This document shows, piece after piece, positions 12,001 to 27,000 of a DNA stretch of 64,000 nucleotides. Location: assembly GCA_903813345.2 (NCBI GenBank), contig CAIIXF020000001.1, forward strand, positions 44,347,885 through 44,411,884, given 5' to 3'. Both the position numbers and the translations under genes were made by a program. The stretch comes from Owenia fusiformis (lineage: Eukaryota; Annelida; Polychaeta; Sabellida; Oweniidae). Each line of letters starts with the position of its first letter. The stretch's first letter is position 1. The notes beneath the pieces are model-generated. The model did no database searches, was not told the DNA's origin, and saw only the letters and a program-made list of their open reading frames with translations.

Positions 12001-15000
12001 CAGTGATAAAGGTTTTTTGCTACTGACCCATTAATCTCAAAGCAATGATGTTTTGGTTTTAGAGGTCAATCAAAATGGTGGCCGAATTACAGTAAGATAA
12101 TTATCTCAGTGTTTCTCTAACACTGCTGATTATCTGCCTATTATACTTAGATTTTGTCTTCACAAGGTAGGCCAATTTATATTCTTTCATTTGTACTACT
12201 GTTTTAGTGTTCTAAGAGGTAAGGTTTTGGGAAATTGCTGTAAAAATAAAGTGCGTCCAAGGGACTCTGGAGTTTTTTATTTTTCCGTCCAACATTATTT
12301 TTTGGGGTCCATCTAATGTAAGGACGGCGTTAAATAAAACGTAGATGATGATAACATCATAGTGATACATTGTAAAAAATATGAGCAAAATCTAATGTCT
12401 GGAACTTTTTCTACGCTGACCTGGTACTGCATCCTTAAGGTAAGATTTCTATTAATATACCCACAATAAAATCATTATTTCCTTGTGACTGTCGCTGTAA
12501 CCATGGGGTCATGAGTTCGAGATGCGTGAGCTCATTGCATTTATTCATTTCTAGCATAAACCTCAAACTTTCTCTGTTTGCAGTGATTTTAACAGTCAAC
12601 TATGGAGAGTTCAATAATTACATTAACTAAAGCTACAATAAACATCAACTACTATGTGTACCTTATCACTCGCTTCATTAGCTTCTCTAAGAAGTCTTTC
12701 ACTCTTCCTTCTCGACTTCCTAGCCCTCTCGCCCAGTCCTTCCGAGTTGGTCAAAGCTTCCATTGCAGCATCAACAGCAGCTTCAGCAGCCTTCAGTGCA
12801 GCATTGATGGCATCAACAATGTCCTTATAGGCATTAGCTGCTCTCAGAGCATCTTCAGACAGGTTTCGAACACCAGCAAATGTTCTGAAAACAGGATTGA
12901 TTGTCAATATGGCTAACATTTAGCAGTATAGAATGAATGTAGGATATATATGCAAATAATATCCTATTACATGATTATAAGGGATAATATACAATATATA
13001 CAGTATATGTGGATATATTGATATTTTGTCTTGAAAAATACTGTCTCAATAGTTTTTTACTCATAGCAGACAAAATATGAGATATCTTATCAAATGGGCA
13101 TGTCCAAAGAGTATATGCTCAACAAAATACATGTTATCAAACAAGGCATTAACATGCCAAAATGTCACCACCTAAAACAATTTGGTCAATTTAAAGCAAG
13201 TTGGAAAATACCTTTTGACCTTAAGAAGGTTTGATTTGAACTTCTTAGAACATGTAGATGATTTTGAAAAAAAAATTCGTCAATTTGAAGCAAGTTGAAA
13301 AAATACCTCTTGACTTTTTTTGACATTGAGAAGGTCATTGAAGGTCAAATGTCAAATGTCAAGTCAGATTTGAACTTCTGAGAACATGTAGATGATTTTG
13401 AAAAAAAAACTAAGTAAATTTGAAGCAAGTTGAAAAAAAGACCTTTTTGACCTTTTCAAGGTCATTGAAGGTCAAATGTCAAATCTAAAGTCAGATTTGA
13501 ACTTCTGAGAACATGAAGATGATTTTGAAAAAAAATTAGTCAATTTGAAGCAAGTTGAAAAAAGACCTTTTTCACCTTGAGAAGGTCATTGAAGGTCAAA
13601 GGTCAAATTTAAAGTCAGATTTGAACTTCTGAGAACTTGTTAAGTCAAATTTGAACTTCTGAAAAGATGTAGATGATTTTGAAGCAAGTTGAAAACAGAC
13701 CTTTTGACCATTTTTGACCTTGAGAAGGTCATTAAAGGTCAAATGTCAAATCTAAATTCAGATTTGAATTTCTGAGAACATGTAGATGATTTTGAAAAAA
13801 AAAATTGGGTCAATTTGAAGCAAGTTGAAAAAAGACCTTTTTGACCTTGAGAAGGTCACTGAAGGTCAAATGTCAAATCTAAAGTCAAATCTAAAGTCAT
13901 ATTTGAATTTCTGAGAACATGTAGATGATTTTGAATAAAAAATTTAGTCAATTTGAAGCAAGATGAAAAAATACCATTTTGACCTTTTTTGACATTGAGA
14001 AGGTCATTGAAGGTCAAATGTCAAATCTAAAGTCAGATTTGAATTTCTGAGAACATGTAGATGATTTTGAAAAAAAAATTTAGTCAATTTGAAGCAAGTT
14101 GAAAAAAGACCTTTTTGACCTTTTTGACTTTGAGAAGGTCATTGAAGGTCAAATGTCAAATCTTAAGTCAAATCTAAAGTCAGATTTGAATTTCTGAGAA
14201 TACCATAGTACATGGTACATAGATGATTTTGAAATTTTTTTTAGTCAATTTGAAGCAAGTTGAAAACAAACCTTTTTGACCTTTTTTGACCTTGAGAAGG
14301 TCATTGAAGGTCAAATGTCAAATCTAAAGTCAGATTTGAACTTCTGAGAACATGTAGATGATTTAGAAAAAAATTGAAGTCAGTCTAAACAGTATTTGTT
14401 AAGTTATAGGAAGTTGTAAGAAATTGTTACAGACGCCGGACGCCAGACGCCGGACGCCAACCACCAACCGCCGTCGCAAAAAAACGGAGACCATAACAAT
14501 ATGTCACCACTTTTGGTACCACTTTTGGTGGTGACATAAAAAAAACAGCAGATCACAGGTGCAGAACCAGTGAAAACATTCAGAATCCCAAGTGTTAAGT
14601 TATGCAAACATTGACTTACTTCTCAAGGAGATCAGCATCAGAGGTGAGATTCCTAGCATGGATTGTACCTTTCTCTACACATGGCCGCAAATTTTCGTTC
14701 TCCATCTTGCGAGTGTTGATGAAATCACGAAGTTTAAGCATAGCCCCATCTAACTCAGATGATGCTTGATCTAACTCCTAAACATGGAACATAAACATGG
14801 AACATGCACTTTCAGTAAGTTATGGCGTAATTCATAATTTCTATTTCTTAAATGACCACTATTAATAATAATAACTTATATACGATTCAAATGAATTAAT
14901 AGCATATTAATAACCAATACATTGCTAACTAAACTGTAGTGTTTTAAAAAATCTCATCAACTTAAATTTTGGACAAAATATACACAGGCATGTAAACTAT

Positions 15001-18000
15001 ACTTACATCAAAAGCAATGGTTGCATTCCTCAAGAATTCCTTAGCCTGTTCAAGTAAGTCCTTTGCCATGTCCAGTACCATCCTGCAGTCATCCTTCAGA
15101 GTATTAGACTTGGCTATGTCCTCGATGATCATTCTCATGGTCATGTTATTCTTAAGCATCATATCATCAGCAAGCATAGAATCATCCATTGATTTACGGT
15201 TGTTCTTCTGGAGGTCAAGGAGCTTAGCTTCTATGTCATCAATGTTATCAGTGATTTCCATGGTTCGGTTCATCTGGTCATTGGCCCTTTTGGCAAGATC
15301 TTTCACACGATTTAGTGCTGAAAACATATGGTAAAAGGGATTACAATGTGCAGAAATTCACCGAGGTATTATCACTCGATTCTTAGCAAGCTGAATTCGA
15401 CAAACTCTTAATTTTTGAATGATAGAACATATCTTACCATCAATAGCTTCGGTTAGTTCAATTCTGGCCTGATCATCTCTCTCAGTAAAATCTCTATCCT
15501 GAATCTCTTTGAGGATTTTCTCAGCCTCCTCAACCAGTTTAGCCACATTTGTGTTCCCTATACGTCCCAACAAGTCAGCTAAGACTTCCTTTGCAAACTC
15601 GACTGCCTCTGCAAGAAAACATCGGGTGAATATCTAATATCTATATGAGTAGGATTATAATGCATATTATTATGATTGGATTTCCATATTATGGCATTTT
15701 GTATGAATATAATTAAATAACGTCCTGATAGACATTTCTCTCCAGTTTCATAATGGTGGCATGTTCCTTTAAACAGTAACCATCAAGTTCACAAATTCAA
15801 AAATCAAAGAAGGTTTCTTACTTCTGGACATTTCCAATGACATTGCAACTGAAGGTCCCATGCTTGTTATCTCTTCAACAAAATTCTGTGTGTCTTCATT
15901 CAGTCCTTGAGCTTCATCTACTGTATCACCAGCCTAAGGATATAAATCGGTAACATTATAACAATATAAAGTATATTTTAACTGGTCTATGAATTGATCT
16001 GTGGATTCAGATCCTTTAAACACACATACTACTATGACAACATCAAATTGATATCACAAAGAAAAAGTTAGCCTTTCTTGCGAATTCAAAGACAAGATGT
16101 ATGTGATATCAAAGCAAATGAGTGCTCATATTGACTGCAACAACTAGATGAAAACTGTTCGTACCCTACGTCCCACACGTTCACTCATTCTCTTGGCCTC
16201 TTCAACTTCTTTCTTCAATGGATCCAGTTCCACAGCTGTCGGTGGTATCAGGTTGTCAACTCTTGGCTACAATACATCAATAATTCATTTCAAATTTCTT
16301 TGATCAATAAAACAATGTTGGTGGAGGGAGCCACTTAGAGTGTGATCTGATTTATGAATCAATCTTTATGGATTACATTAAATATTTTTCATCGTTTTCC
16401 TGGAGGAAGGATCACCTCTCATAAATTCTGATTACAGGCATGATATAATATCCTATCAACATTAAATATGGTGAACAGTTACAATTTTCTTTTAATTTTT
16501 AAGGCTCACATAAGCTACTATATACAAGAGCTAAGCATCTAAGGGCATGAACAAAATATATTTAGTGTTGTTAGTACCTCAGTTGAAATACTGATTGGTC
16601 AACGAGCGGTGAATAATTTTAACTGTACACCGCGCAATGCATTGCCGGTGAATAATATTCCCAGCATTCCACTAAAATGACGTCATAATCAGACGATAAA
16701 ATGGCCGCCGCTAGCACTAGCCGTTTCAAAAATGTTGAAGATGAGGATATTATTAGTCTCTTAGAGAGTAAAGACAGTCAAAATACGAAGAAAAATCTAA
16801 AACGTTGTACAAAGCTTTTAGTGGACTTCGCCCAGGAGAGTAATTAGACTCCATTGAGTGAACTTACTGCCGATATACTGAAATACAACATGAACGTCTT
16901 GAGGGTCTGGATCCAACTTCAAGTCAACTTCAAGGGTCAGAAAAATCTAAGATATTCTTCGGACTAACAAAACAATTATAGACCTCTCCATTCGGTTTAC
17001 TGTCAAAATTATATCCCTCGACTGTAAACCTCGACCTACGGTCTCGGTTTACAGTCTCGGGATATAATTTTGACAGTAAACCTCTGGAGAGGTCAATAAT
17101 TGTATACTGTATAACATGTATTAAATCCGGGTGCTTTATTTTCCGAATTTAATCAAAATTGCTATTGCCGAATAAAAGTTTGCTGACCTGACACCCCTAA
17201 ATGTAAAGCCAAATAAAACATTGCTAAGCTGACACCCCTAATATAATTTTGATTTACAACTGAATTTTAATCACCTTCATTTGACTGACTCAGAAAACCT
17301 GACATTATGAGTGACAATTTGAGTGATTTATTCACATAATACCCGTATTCGATAGACTCAGGACAATTAATACCAGGATTAAAAAACTTTTAATATCGGG
17401 ATTAAAAACTTTTAATACTGGGATTCCCAAAGCACTTGGATACGATTATATCTTCTGACATTTTAACTTTTTAACATGACAATCCTTTTAATATTTTGTA
17501 GAATTTACTGCATGCATTTTAACTGCAACATTTTTATTATTAACTTTTTGTAATTGTAATGCTGGGGAATAAACCTTCGATTTTATCGTATTTTATTTAT
17601 GATTTTTGTTAAAGTAAAGTAAGTTGATACTCATTAGAAAATTACCCTATTACAGTAAGTTGACACATGTTAGACACCATATTATCGCCCACTAGGGCGA
17701 TCTTCAATTACTTAATTATATTTCCGGTATTTTATGTTGCCGTTTCTGTTTTACATTCGGCAATCGGCAACTTTATATCCATGGCAATATTTCATGTTAT
17801 ACAGTATTTGAAACTGTCTCTGCCAAATGAAATTAAAACCCAAGGCCTTACCCTCAATTCGGTTACAGTCCTGTTAATGGCATTAAGACGTTTGTAAGCA
17901 GCCACTCCAACTGCAACATTCTCCAGGTCCTTGATGACATATGTTAGATTGTAGTCCAAGATCTCGATCTCATCAAGCAGCAGATGTGTACATGTGTCAC

Positions 18001-21000
18001 ATTCTGGAATATGTTTTGTTTTACATGTTGGTTTTCATAGAATATTATGAACATAGAGCAGAGTTGAAAAGCTATGTAATGTATAACAAATGTGTCATTA
18101 CATTGTAAGTATTTATAGGAATACATGTTCATCGTTTCCTCAATATATACCCGCAGCCTGAAGAGCATAAACGGAAAATGTTTTCACTGAATAAGGAAAT
18201 ATTTGATTAACTATGTTATGGTTTTCACTCATAAAAACAGAAGCCGGATATATCCTGAGTCGTATATAAATGGCTAAACACTTACCAACACATCCTTCAT
18301 TTTCAACTGGGGCCCAGCGAGGCAGGCACATGTCGCACTTGGGTCCAGTTACACCTGGCAGACAGATACATTCTCCAGTACTCTGGTCACAAGTTGTAGC
18401 ACCTTCATACTCACAGTCGCATTCTGTAAAGGGAAATAACAATTTCTCATTATTTTATTTTATTAATTGATATGGGAAGTAAAGCAAAATATTGAGAAAT
18501 TTGGATGATTTTCAAAGCTGATTTACAAGTTCATTGCTGTATCAAGTCTTGCGTTACTGAAATTCAATAAACTTCAAGGTACAATATCACCTATATATCT
18601 TAAATACAACATTGTGTATAATAACTAGAATGTTACTTACTTTCACATCCATTTCGACCATAATTCCAGTAGCCCCTCTTGCACTGATTGCATTGTCGTC
18701 CAGTCACACCAGGAGCACACTCACATTGGCCACTGCTAATGTCACAATCATCACTTAAAGATCCTTCAGCACAATCGCATCTCTCGCAGCCATTACAGCT
18801 ATCGAACCCGAATGTATATGGGGCGCATTGGTTACAGTCTCGACCAATCACATTGTTTTGACAATTACAGGTCCCAGTGAACTTATCACATGATCTGCTA
18901 CCACACTGATCGCAAGTACAACCTCGACAGTCTCTTGCAAGGGCATCTCCCCAGAACCAATCGGCACACTGTTCACAATTTGGCCCAGTACTGTTATTGA
19001 TACACCTAAGACATCCTCCAGTGGCCTTGTCACAACTGCTTGGGTCCATGAGGTTAATATTTCCACTGCACCCACATGGCTTGCATTCACCCCCAGGGAT
19101 GTTAGGGTCCCCCCAGAAGCCAAGGTCGCATACCTCACAGAATTGGCCAGTGTAGCCAGGCTTACAGCTACACTTCACTACAGTGCCTCCTCCGCTCACC
19201 TCACAGGTGGTGGCAAAGCTGCAACATATCAATACATACAGCATCAGATCATTAGAGTTCACATTAGCTTGAAAAAACATGACCACTTGGAATTGTAGAA
19301 ATTGATACAGTTGCTGATAACACAAAAGAGCCACACAAAACAGTGACTTAAACACTAAGTTTAAAATATTAACACATCATGAATAGACTCTCTAACTCAC
19401 TTGTTTCCCTCAACACCCTGTGGACATGAGCAAATCTTGCATTCCTGGGTTCTCTGGTCTCTATAGTAACCCTCTTTACACACCTCACAGTTGGGTCCAT
19501 CAGTGTTGTGTAGACAGTCCTTGAATATACAATGTGGTAATGTGTGTGTAACTGTATGTTAAGTGTTTTAATGTGTGTAACAACTGTTGATTCCTTAGAC
19601 AATGACTGTTTGAGAAAATGACAAAATACCAAATGATTTAATTAATAACATGAATTTGCATAAAAATGATCAAATAACACCAGAGAACAAGAATTTGTGA
19701 TCAACTTACAACGCAGACTCCCGTCTCAGAATCACACCTATCAGAATGTCCATTACAATTGCATTCAACACAATCGCCCAAATATGGACCGCTACCATGG
19801 TAATATCCTTCAATACAAGACTCGCAGGATGATCCTGTATATCTTGGGGGACATTCGCAGACCTCTACATTATGTGCAGCCATTCCAGACCCACTCCTGG
19901 AGGCAATGTCGAGGGATGCATCACTTAAGCTGGCTTGTTCGATAACTGTATAGTATGATGCCCGGATTTTGATTGATTCAAGACGAGCAAGGATGGTCAT
20001 GAATTGTTCGCGAGAAACATCATTGTTTGAATCAGCGTGAGTGAAATGTCTCTGAAAACAAAAAAACAACAGCAAAATAATGACGTGATTAGAAACTCAC
20101 ACTAATCTAATATGTAAAAGAGATCTTGTAAAAGAGTTCCTGTAGAATATATTTCTGTACTAGAAGAAAACTTACCAACAAGGAACTTCAGGTGTACACA
20201 AGGGAATGAAATTTTAAAGACATTGGGGTAGGGGGCAATTTGCCCTTTGCTAGTATTATTTTTCGACTCTCAACAGGATAAAAATGAAAATATTCAACAA
20301 GTTGGAAGACTACAGATCCAGCCCACACTGAGTATGCTTCTAACCTCCAAAAATGTTTAATGAAAATAAAAGGACTGACGATAATACAAGAGGCAACAGC
20401 AATATACACCCAAAATACCCCTCAAAATATTGCTCACCTCTAGCAGATCAACCTCTACTGTGAGGGGATAACCAGGTGATGGCTGAGTTTCTGAGAGATG
20501 AACAATGGTCATATTGTTTCCAACTAGGATCACATCATCTTCAATCAAACCCTCAGAATTTCCTCTTCTTGGAATGGTGAATAGCACTGAAAACATATTT
20601 GGGGTTAGTCATGTTTTATATAGGTTATAACAGATCATAAAAAATGTTGGTCTGAAATGGTAAAATATAAATATAATACAGGAAAGCCCAATGTTTGTGT
20701 TATTATTTTCATATTAAAACAATATATTGCCAATCCACTTACCTGTGTATGTCAGTTTACCACCGTATGATGTCACTCGGTTGCCATTGTAACGAGATGG
20801 TGCCACCCAATAGATAGCCTTGTTTGCATCAATGATGTTGTCTCTCACCTCCAAGGAGATTGTCTGTCCACGTTCATCAATGCGTGGATCGTAAACATTC
20901 GTAACCATCCAATTAGCCATGTGACGAAACTGGCTACGTCTCAACTGGGATTTCTCACAGACATTCGTTGCACCAAAACAGAAACATTTTGTGCACCCTT

Positions 21001-24000
21001 CTGGGTTTCTACTCTCCAAATAAAACGTTGCTGGTTTACATTGTTCACATTGGCGACCTTCAACATTCTCTTTGCAGATACACCTTGCAGATTGCTGGTC
21101 GCAGATATCTGGCATGGTACCTCTGCGATCACAGTTACATTCAGCACAGCCTGGGAAGCCATAATATCCAGCTAAGCAGAAGTTGCAACGTCGTCCACCT
21201 ACATTATCTTTACAGTCACAGGCCCCTGTGTTGACATCACAGTTCATGTTGCGACCTCTTACACCTTGGCGGTCACAGTTGCAGTCCTGAATAGGATAAC
21301 AAGATAATAAAATAATTCTGATATGATAAGATATCAAGCTATATAATATAATCAGGACAAAATCTGTTAACCCGAGTTATATCACCTTGAGATACATGAA
21401 GCAGATATGTCTACAAGATTCTTCAAAGGCTCAACTCAATCTATCGGACATGATTTAACAAAACCTGAAAATGCATATAAAGTAAAATATTTGAGAATTC
21501 TAAGAAACTCTATTAGCACTGCCTGGCCTGAAAAGTTCACCTAATATTAAAATGTTCTTACCTCACATCCAATGAGGGGATCATAGCCAAAGGTCCTAGG
21601 TAAGCATGTGTCACAATTTTCACCTGTCACTCTCTCTGGGCAAACACAACGCCCAGTCCTTGGCTCACAGAGGCCACTGGGACAGTTGCATCCTAATGAA
21701 AAATAAAATTGAAACTTAAGTAAAATGACACCCCATTTGCATAAGCTAACCTTATTACACTGAAAAATACACATGTTCTGTACAGAGTGACAGCCCACTA
21801 ATTTTGACTCTTTAACTTTCTCAATTATAGTGAGGTTTCTTTTGTAAATGAGTGTTCAATCTGAGATGCTTATGCATTTTGGGTCCCATTGGTTTAACTC
21901 ACTCTTGATGTTGACCACTCAAATGCTTAATATGAACTTTTATGCGTTACAACAATAGGCAAAGGTACAGATACCAGCTTAAGTAAATAAACAAGTTGAT
22001 TGGAACTTACGTTTGCAGTTGGGGAAGTCATAATATCCAGTCCTACATTGGCTACATGTTCTGCCAATGATGTATGGTTTACATTGACACTGTCCTCCGA
22101 ACTCATTACAAGAGAAACTGGTAGAACCATCGACATCACATCCACATGGTGACGCACCATTGTTGTATTCAGTTGTCAAGGTAAACACAGCACGGCGACA
22201 GAATCCTGGTCCAACATCAGCTGGGTTTATTTCGAAGTTCTTACCAGCACATCTTGTGAAGAATTGACCAGTTTTGTCCATAGCGCCAAACTCAAGAAGG
22301 TTAGGGGTGAAATGCTCAGCTGGGACACTGAGGATGTAGTCCTAAATCATATATTACATTACTATATCAATAACAGACAAATACACAGTCATTAAATTAC
22401 ATAAAGATCTATATCAAAGAGTGACACATAGAATCTTGAAAATCTCATGAATAGGAAATATCCAAAGAATTTAGAACGCAAGGTTTCACAAATACAGGTA
22501 AGAGCTACACTAAGCACAACACTTATATTGTAAACTCATAGTGTTATCAGATATACATGATATGATGGCTATACCTAGTATCTTACACATCCCATAGAAG
22601 TATCAAATATATTATATAAAGCAAAAAAATGTACTAACCACAAATAGAGTCCTTCCTTCAGTGTTGTTAAAGATGATACGAACATCAGTGTTAGAGATAT
22701 CCAAATGGTTCACATCCTCAAATGTAATCACGCCACGGCATCCAGATACACCAGGGCAGTACTCAGCTTTGAATCGACCTAGAAGTAAAATCATTTTACC
22801 TATTGTTAGCAGCATGTACATGTACTTCGATTGGAAATTTAGTGAAAATATTTGTTCCAATAAATATATTAATAGAGGTTCAAATGAATGGAATTATAAT
22901 TCCTGACCAAATGATGTGAAGAAATTGGTCTAAAATGGTTAACTCCACACCATGAATGAATGTAAATCCTCAAATGCACAGCAACAATTTGACCATTCAA
23001 ATCTTCCTAGTATTGAAACAACTGGGCAATTTATACTCACTTGAGATTTTGAAAGAAGGTTTGCACCTCTAAATGAGATCCTATTTTTGTGTTCTTTACT
23101 CAATTCTATTCGACCTAAATTGACTATAGCACTATCAGAAAAACTTTTCGAATGTTTACCTTGAGAGGATTGGCCATCAGCTTCTACAATGACATTGATA
23201 TCATAGTCTACGCCACTTGGTTGGTAATACTGTACAATAAACACATGTTTCCCAGGATTCAATACTTGAACATTCACACGAATATTTGGTTCTCTACGAT
23301 CCAACTTCACAACCTGGAAATATAAAGAACAGTAAAGCATTTGAATTCACCTCTAACAAGTTTATGAATATTATTAAATTTCATGAAACAGAAATAATAT
23401 AATTTCTGTTTCAGTCATGCACTTTTATATTTACATTATGAAAACAACAAGAATGATGAAAAATTATTATTTTGTGTCTCACCTTGATAGATGTGTCTAT
23501 GATTTTAGGAGGAAGAGTCTGTGAAACACGTCCTGAATTTTCCCCAGATTCAAACTCAGTCTTGACGGCACCTGTAGCACTGCTGTACATGCCTTCCATA
23601 CAAACAGTGCCTTGACGCACACACTCCAGTCTGGGCTTAAGATAGTTGATATCCCATTCAGCAATGGGGATAGCAATCACTGAATCCTATAAGAGGAAAG
23701 AAACCATGTGGTATATAACAAGTTATTTATCATCATCGAATCATCACATTTCAAAATTTCCTGGATTTTGATTGGTCAAAATGTGTAAATTGTGGTAAAT
23801 ATGGGAGTAAAACTGACCAAGAGCAGATCTGTGTTTCTGTTGCCTGAGATTGTAATAGAGGCGTAGTCTCCATCAATGGTGTAGATCCCTACCATATCAT
23901 CACCATCCTTAATGACCTGTTGGCATAGGGCACTGAAACATTCAAATTCACACTTCAGTTTCATAAACGAAAGATGTTGAACATCAATACAATAATGACC

Positions 24001-27000
24001 AATATAAAAGTACTCAGAAATGGAAATATGTGTTCATAATCCGCCATGCATCATGCATCTAAACCATTTTACAATTGATTTGCATAAGTGGTCACTGGAG
24101 AGTCATTAATAATTTTTAATCAACTCCAATGTTAATCAACTAAATGGGAAAATAATACATATAATATTTAAAAATATTCAAGTGTAAAAGTATTGTCATT
24201 TACAAAGGGGGGAAGCCTACCTGAATGGGCACGCATACATGTCAGCACTTCCAGTTCCACGAGCTCCTCGGGTAGCGACATCAAAATTGATAGTCTGAGT
24301 CTGTTTAGGTCTTGTATTACGATATCTCACCACCAATACATACTGGCCGCTCTTTGCGACACGTACATTCAGATTTATTGAGTTCTGATCGCGGTTTAGT
24401 GGCGTCAGATAAGGTACCCCAAGAGCATCAGCTGTTTCACGATCAGATGATGTGGTCACGCGACGTCTTTCTTGGTTTACAGTGACTGAACCTTCCTCTG
24501 CACGTGCTTTCTCGAAGTTGGCGAGATCAACATAAGTGTAATGACGACATGGTTGGCCATTGTCAGGCACGACACAAGGTTGAGAAACAAATTCCTGTAG
24601 AATAGTGGCCTCATAGTAAGCCTGTGGTAGCAGTACCAAGTAGTCCTGAAATAAAGGATAATTAAGGTTAAGAACTCCCAGAACAGTGAGATTTTGTGCA
24701 ACACATTCGCGACCAGATTTCTTAGAACTTCAAGCAAGTGAGTATACTTTAGGCATGTATATCTATTTGCCTTATATGTGAGTACAGTAGTAAGAAATTT
24801 AAAATGAACTGATCCATAAAATTTTTGAATTATCTTAGACCTCACACTAGGGAGCATGGCAGGGTTAGTATCTTACAAATATCTGTTTTCCACTTTAATC
24901 TGGCATTTTCAGAAACAATACTCATAGGAAGTACAGGATATAGATAAACACGCTGAACTTACAAGAAGTACATTCTCGGCTGTCTTCACTGAAATGCTCC
25001 ATCTTCCAGGGTTCAGGACAAATGTAGCTATACCGCCAGTTCCAGCAACTGTCACAAATTGAGGAGAATAAGTCGACTCAAATGTCACAGAGCTGGATTG
25101 CTCTGCATCTACAGAGGTATCAGGTGTAACGGTAACCTCAGCAGTGATGGGGGCAGAGTTACGGCTGACATAACGGAACACGAGTCTGTATAAACTGGGC
25201 TTTGTGATGTCAACATCTACCAGTACCTCTTCCTAGAACACCAAGAACAAATAAATCATAAAATTTGACTGAACAGTCCCATTTTACAGATAACACGGCA
25301 TTGCAGGTATCATAGTCATATGCTATAAGTCAACTCTTAAATATGAACATGTATTTTAATTTTCAAAGGATTTAAATACAGTTACATTTATTGTCTAGAC
25401 TTCATTACATACCTGAAGCCTTGACATGATGGCATAGCCTCTCCAGGAATAATCCGGGAAGGCATTGCTATCAAAGTTGTAGCGAACTTTCCCACCAGTG
25501 CTTGTGCGCCCATCTTCAAACTCAAACTTGTTCTCATGAAGAGTTGGGAAGAAATGTTTGGAAATTGGTTTGTCGCACTGTCTGCCTCTAATACGTGGCC
25601 GACAACTACATTGACCATCTGACTGGCGACAGGTGTTGTCCAGTGCTCCACCAACATCACATTGGCAATCTGGTATAGCATAGAACAAACAATATGATAG
25701 AAAACCAAGTGATAAAAATATTAGTGGAATATTAAAGAAAGGACATTGCTTTCCTGGTTTAAGGAACACATTTGGCATGATGCATATCATAGAAGCAAAT
25801 GAAAAAAGATGGACTTAGGGCCAATTTCTTATTCAGACTTTATTTGGTAGCTCATACAGTTATAGCAACTTTAAACAATGCACTTACTGGTACATCCAAA
25901 CAAGTTATACTCCTGCAAGTCATATGTCCCAGGTGTGCAATCGGAACACTGCCTGTCAGTTGTAAATGTCTTACACACGCACTGTCCGTCTGCTGACTTG
26001 CAATCACTAGTGCCACCTATTGTTCCAGGAGTGTGACAATTACAGGTTTCGCAACCCTGTGGGTTATTGACATTCAGGTTCCAGTAGCCTGGTTTACAGG
26101 TGTCACAGATATGACCTTGAACTTTGTCCTTGCACTCACAGAGCTGGCCATTACTGAAGGAACCACATCCTCCAATTGGGAGTCCAGGAATTGTACGAGC
26201 ACCAGCTGGGTTGCAGTTACACTCTAGAACCACACACAGCGTTGCATTTATGTCAGCATTTGTACACTTTCAAACTACTAGGTCTAATTTTTAGAACTAC
26301 CAAGAATAAATCTACAGAATAAACCATTTTAAGAATATTCAGAGATTAACCATTGACAATGATTTCTTAAAATCAGTATCTTTTTTAACTGACAACTCAC
26401 TGGAATAATCGTATCTCAAGTCTCCAGGGCAATAAGAATTATACAAATCAAATGCATGTTTTTTCAATGTTACCTCTTGTGGATTCTAACTGACTCCAAA
26501 CATACCTTCACAGACTGGATAGTTGTAGAAACCCTCCTTGCATTTGTCACAGTTCACACCTTCAAAGTTGTATCTACAGGTACAGTCTCCCCCTTCTTGG
26601 TCACATGATATACCATACGAGCCATATGGGTCACAATCACAAGAGTTGCATTCTGGGTACTTGAAATAGCCTGGAGCGCAGTTTTGGCACAACTGACCCC
26701 CATATTCAGGGTTACAGTAGCACTGGCCTCTGTCGTCACACGAATTTCCACGTGAGCCCGGGTCAGTACACTGGCACTCTATAATACAATAAAATACAAA
26801 ACTGTGATATTATAACACAACAAAACTTTTCTTGTAACACATCTACCACAGATCTATAATATATTCTAATTATTTTTATCTAAAAAGGTTAAGTTATACC
26901 AAAGGCTAACATTCACAAAGACAACCCTGTATTTATTTATCTGACATATACTCTAAAGATAAATCAAAGTGTTATTCTAGATCCAACCCTTTAATTTGCT

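Noticed and set aside
12481-12540. Short stretch with GGGGTCATGAGTTCGAGATGC, similar to a tRNA B box, suggesting a tRNA gene or tRNA-derived SINE.
   Set aside because: No matching A box, cloverleaf or SINE tail could be found nearby.
12602-12916. Plus-strand frames opposite laminin coiled-coil and LE exons (for example 12602-12916, 15017-15334, 28122-28553).
   Set aside because: They overlap clearly coding minus-strand exons and are shadow frames with no domains of their own.
22990-23159. Possible extension of laminin exon 15 to a second donor near 23040 (frame stays open past the first donor).
   Set aside because: The later donor would join exon 16 out of frame and would insert about 39 residues that have no counterpart in alpha-5. 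The first donor restores both frame and family spacing.
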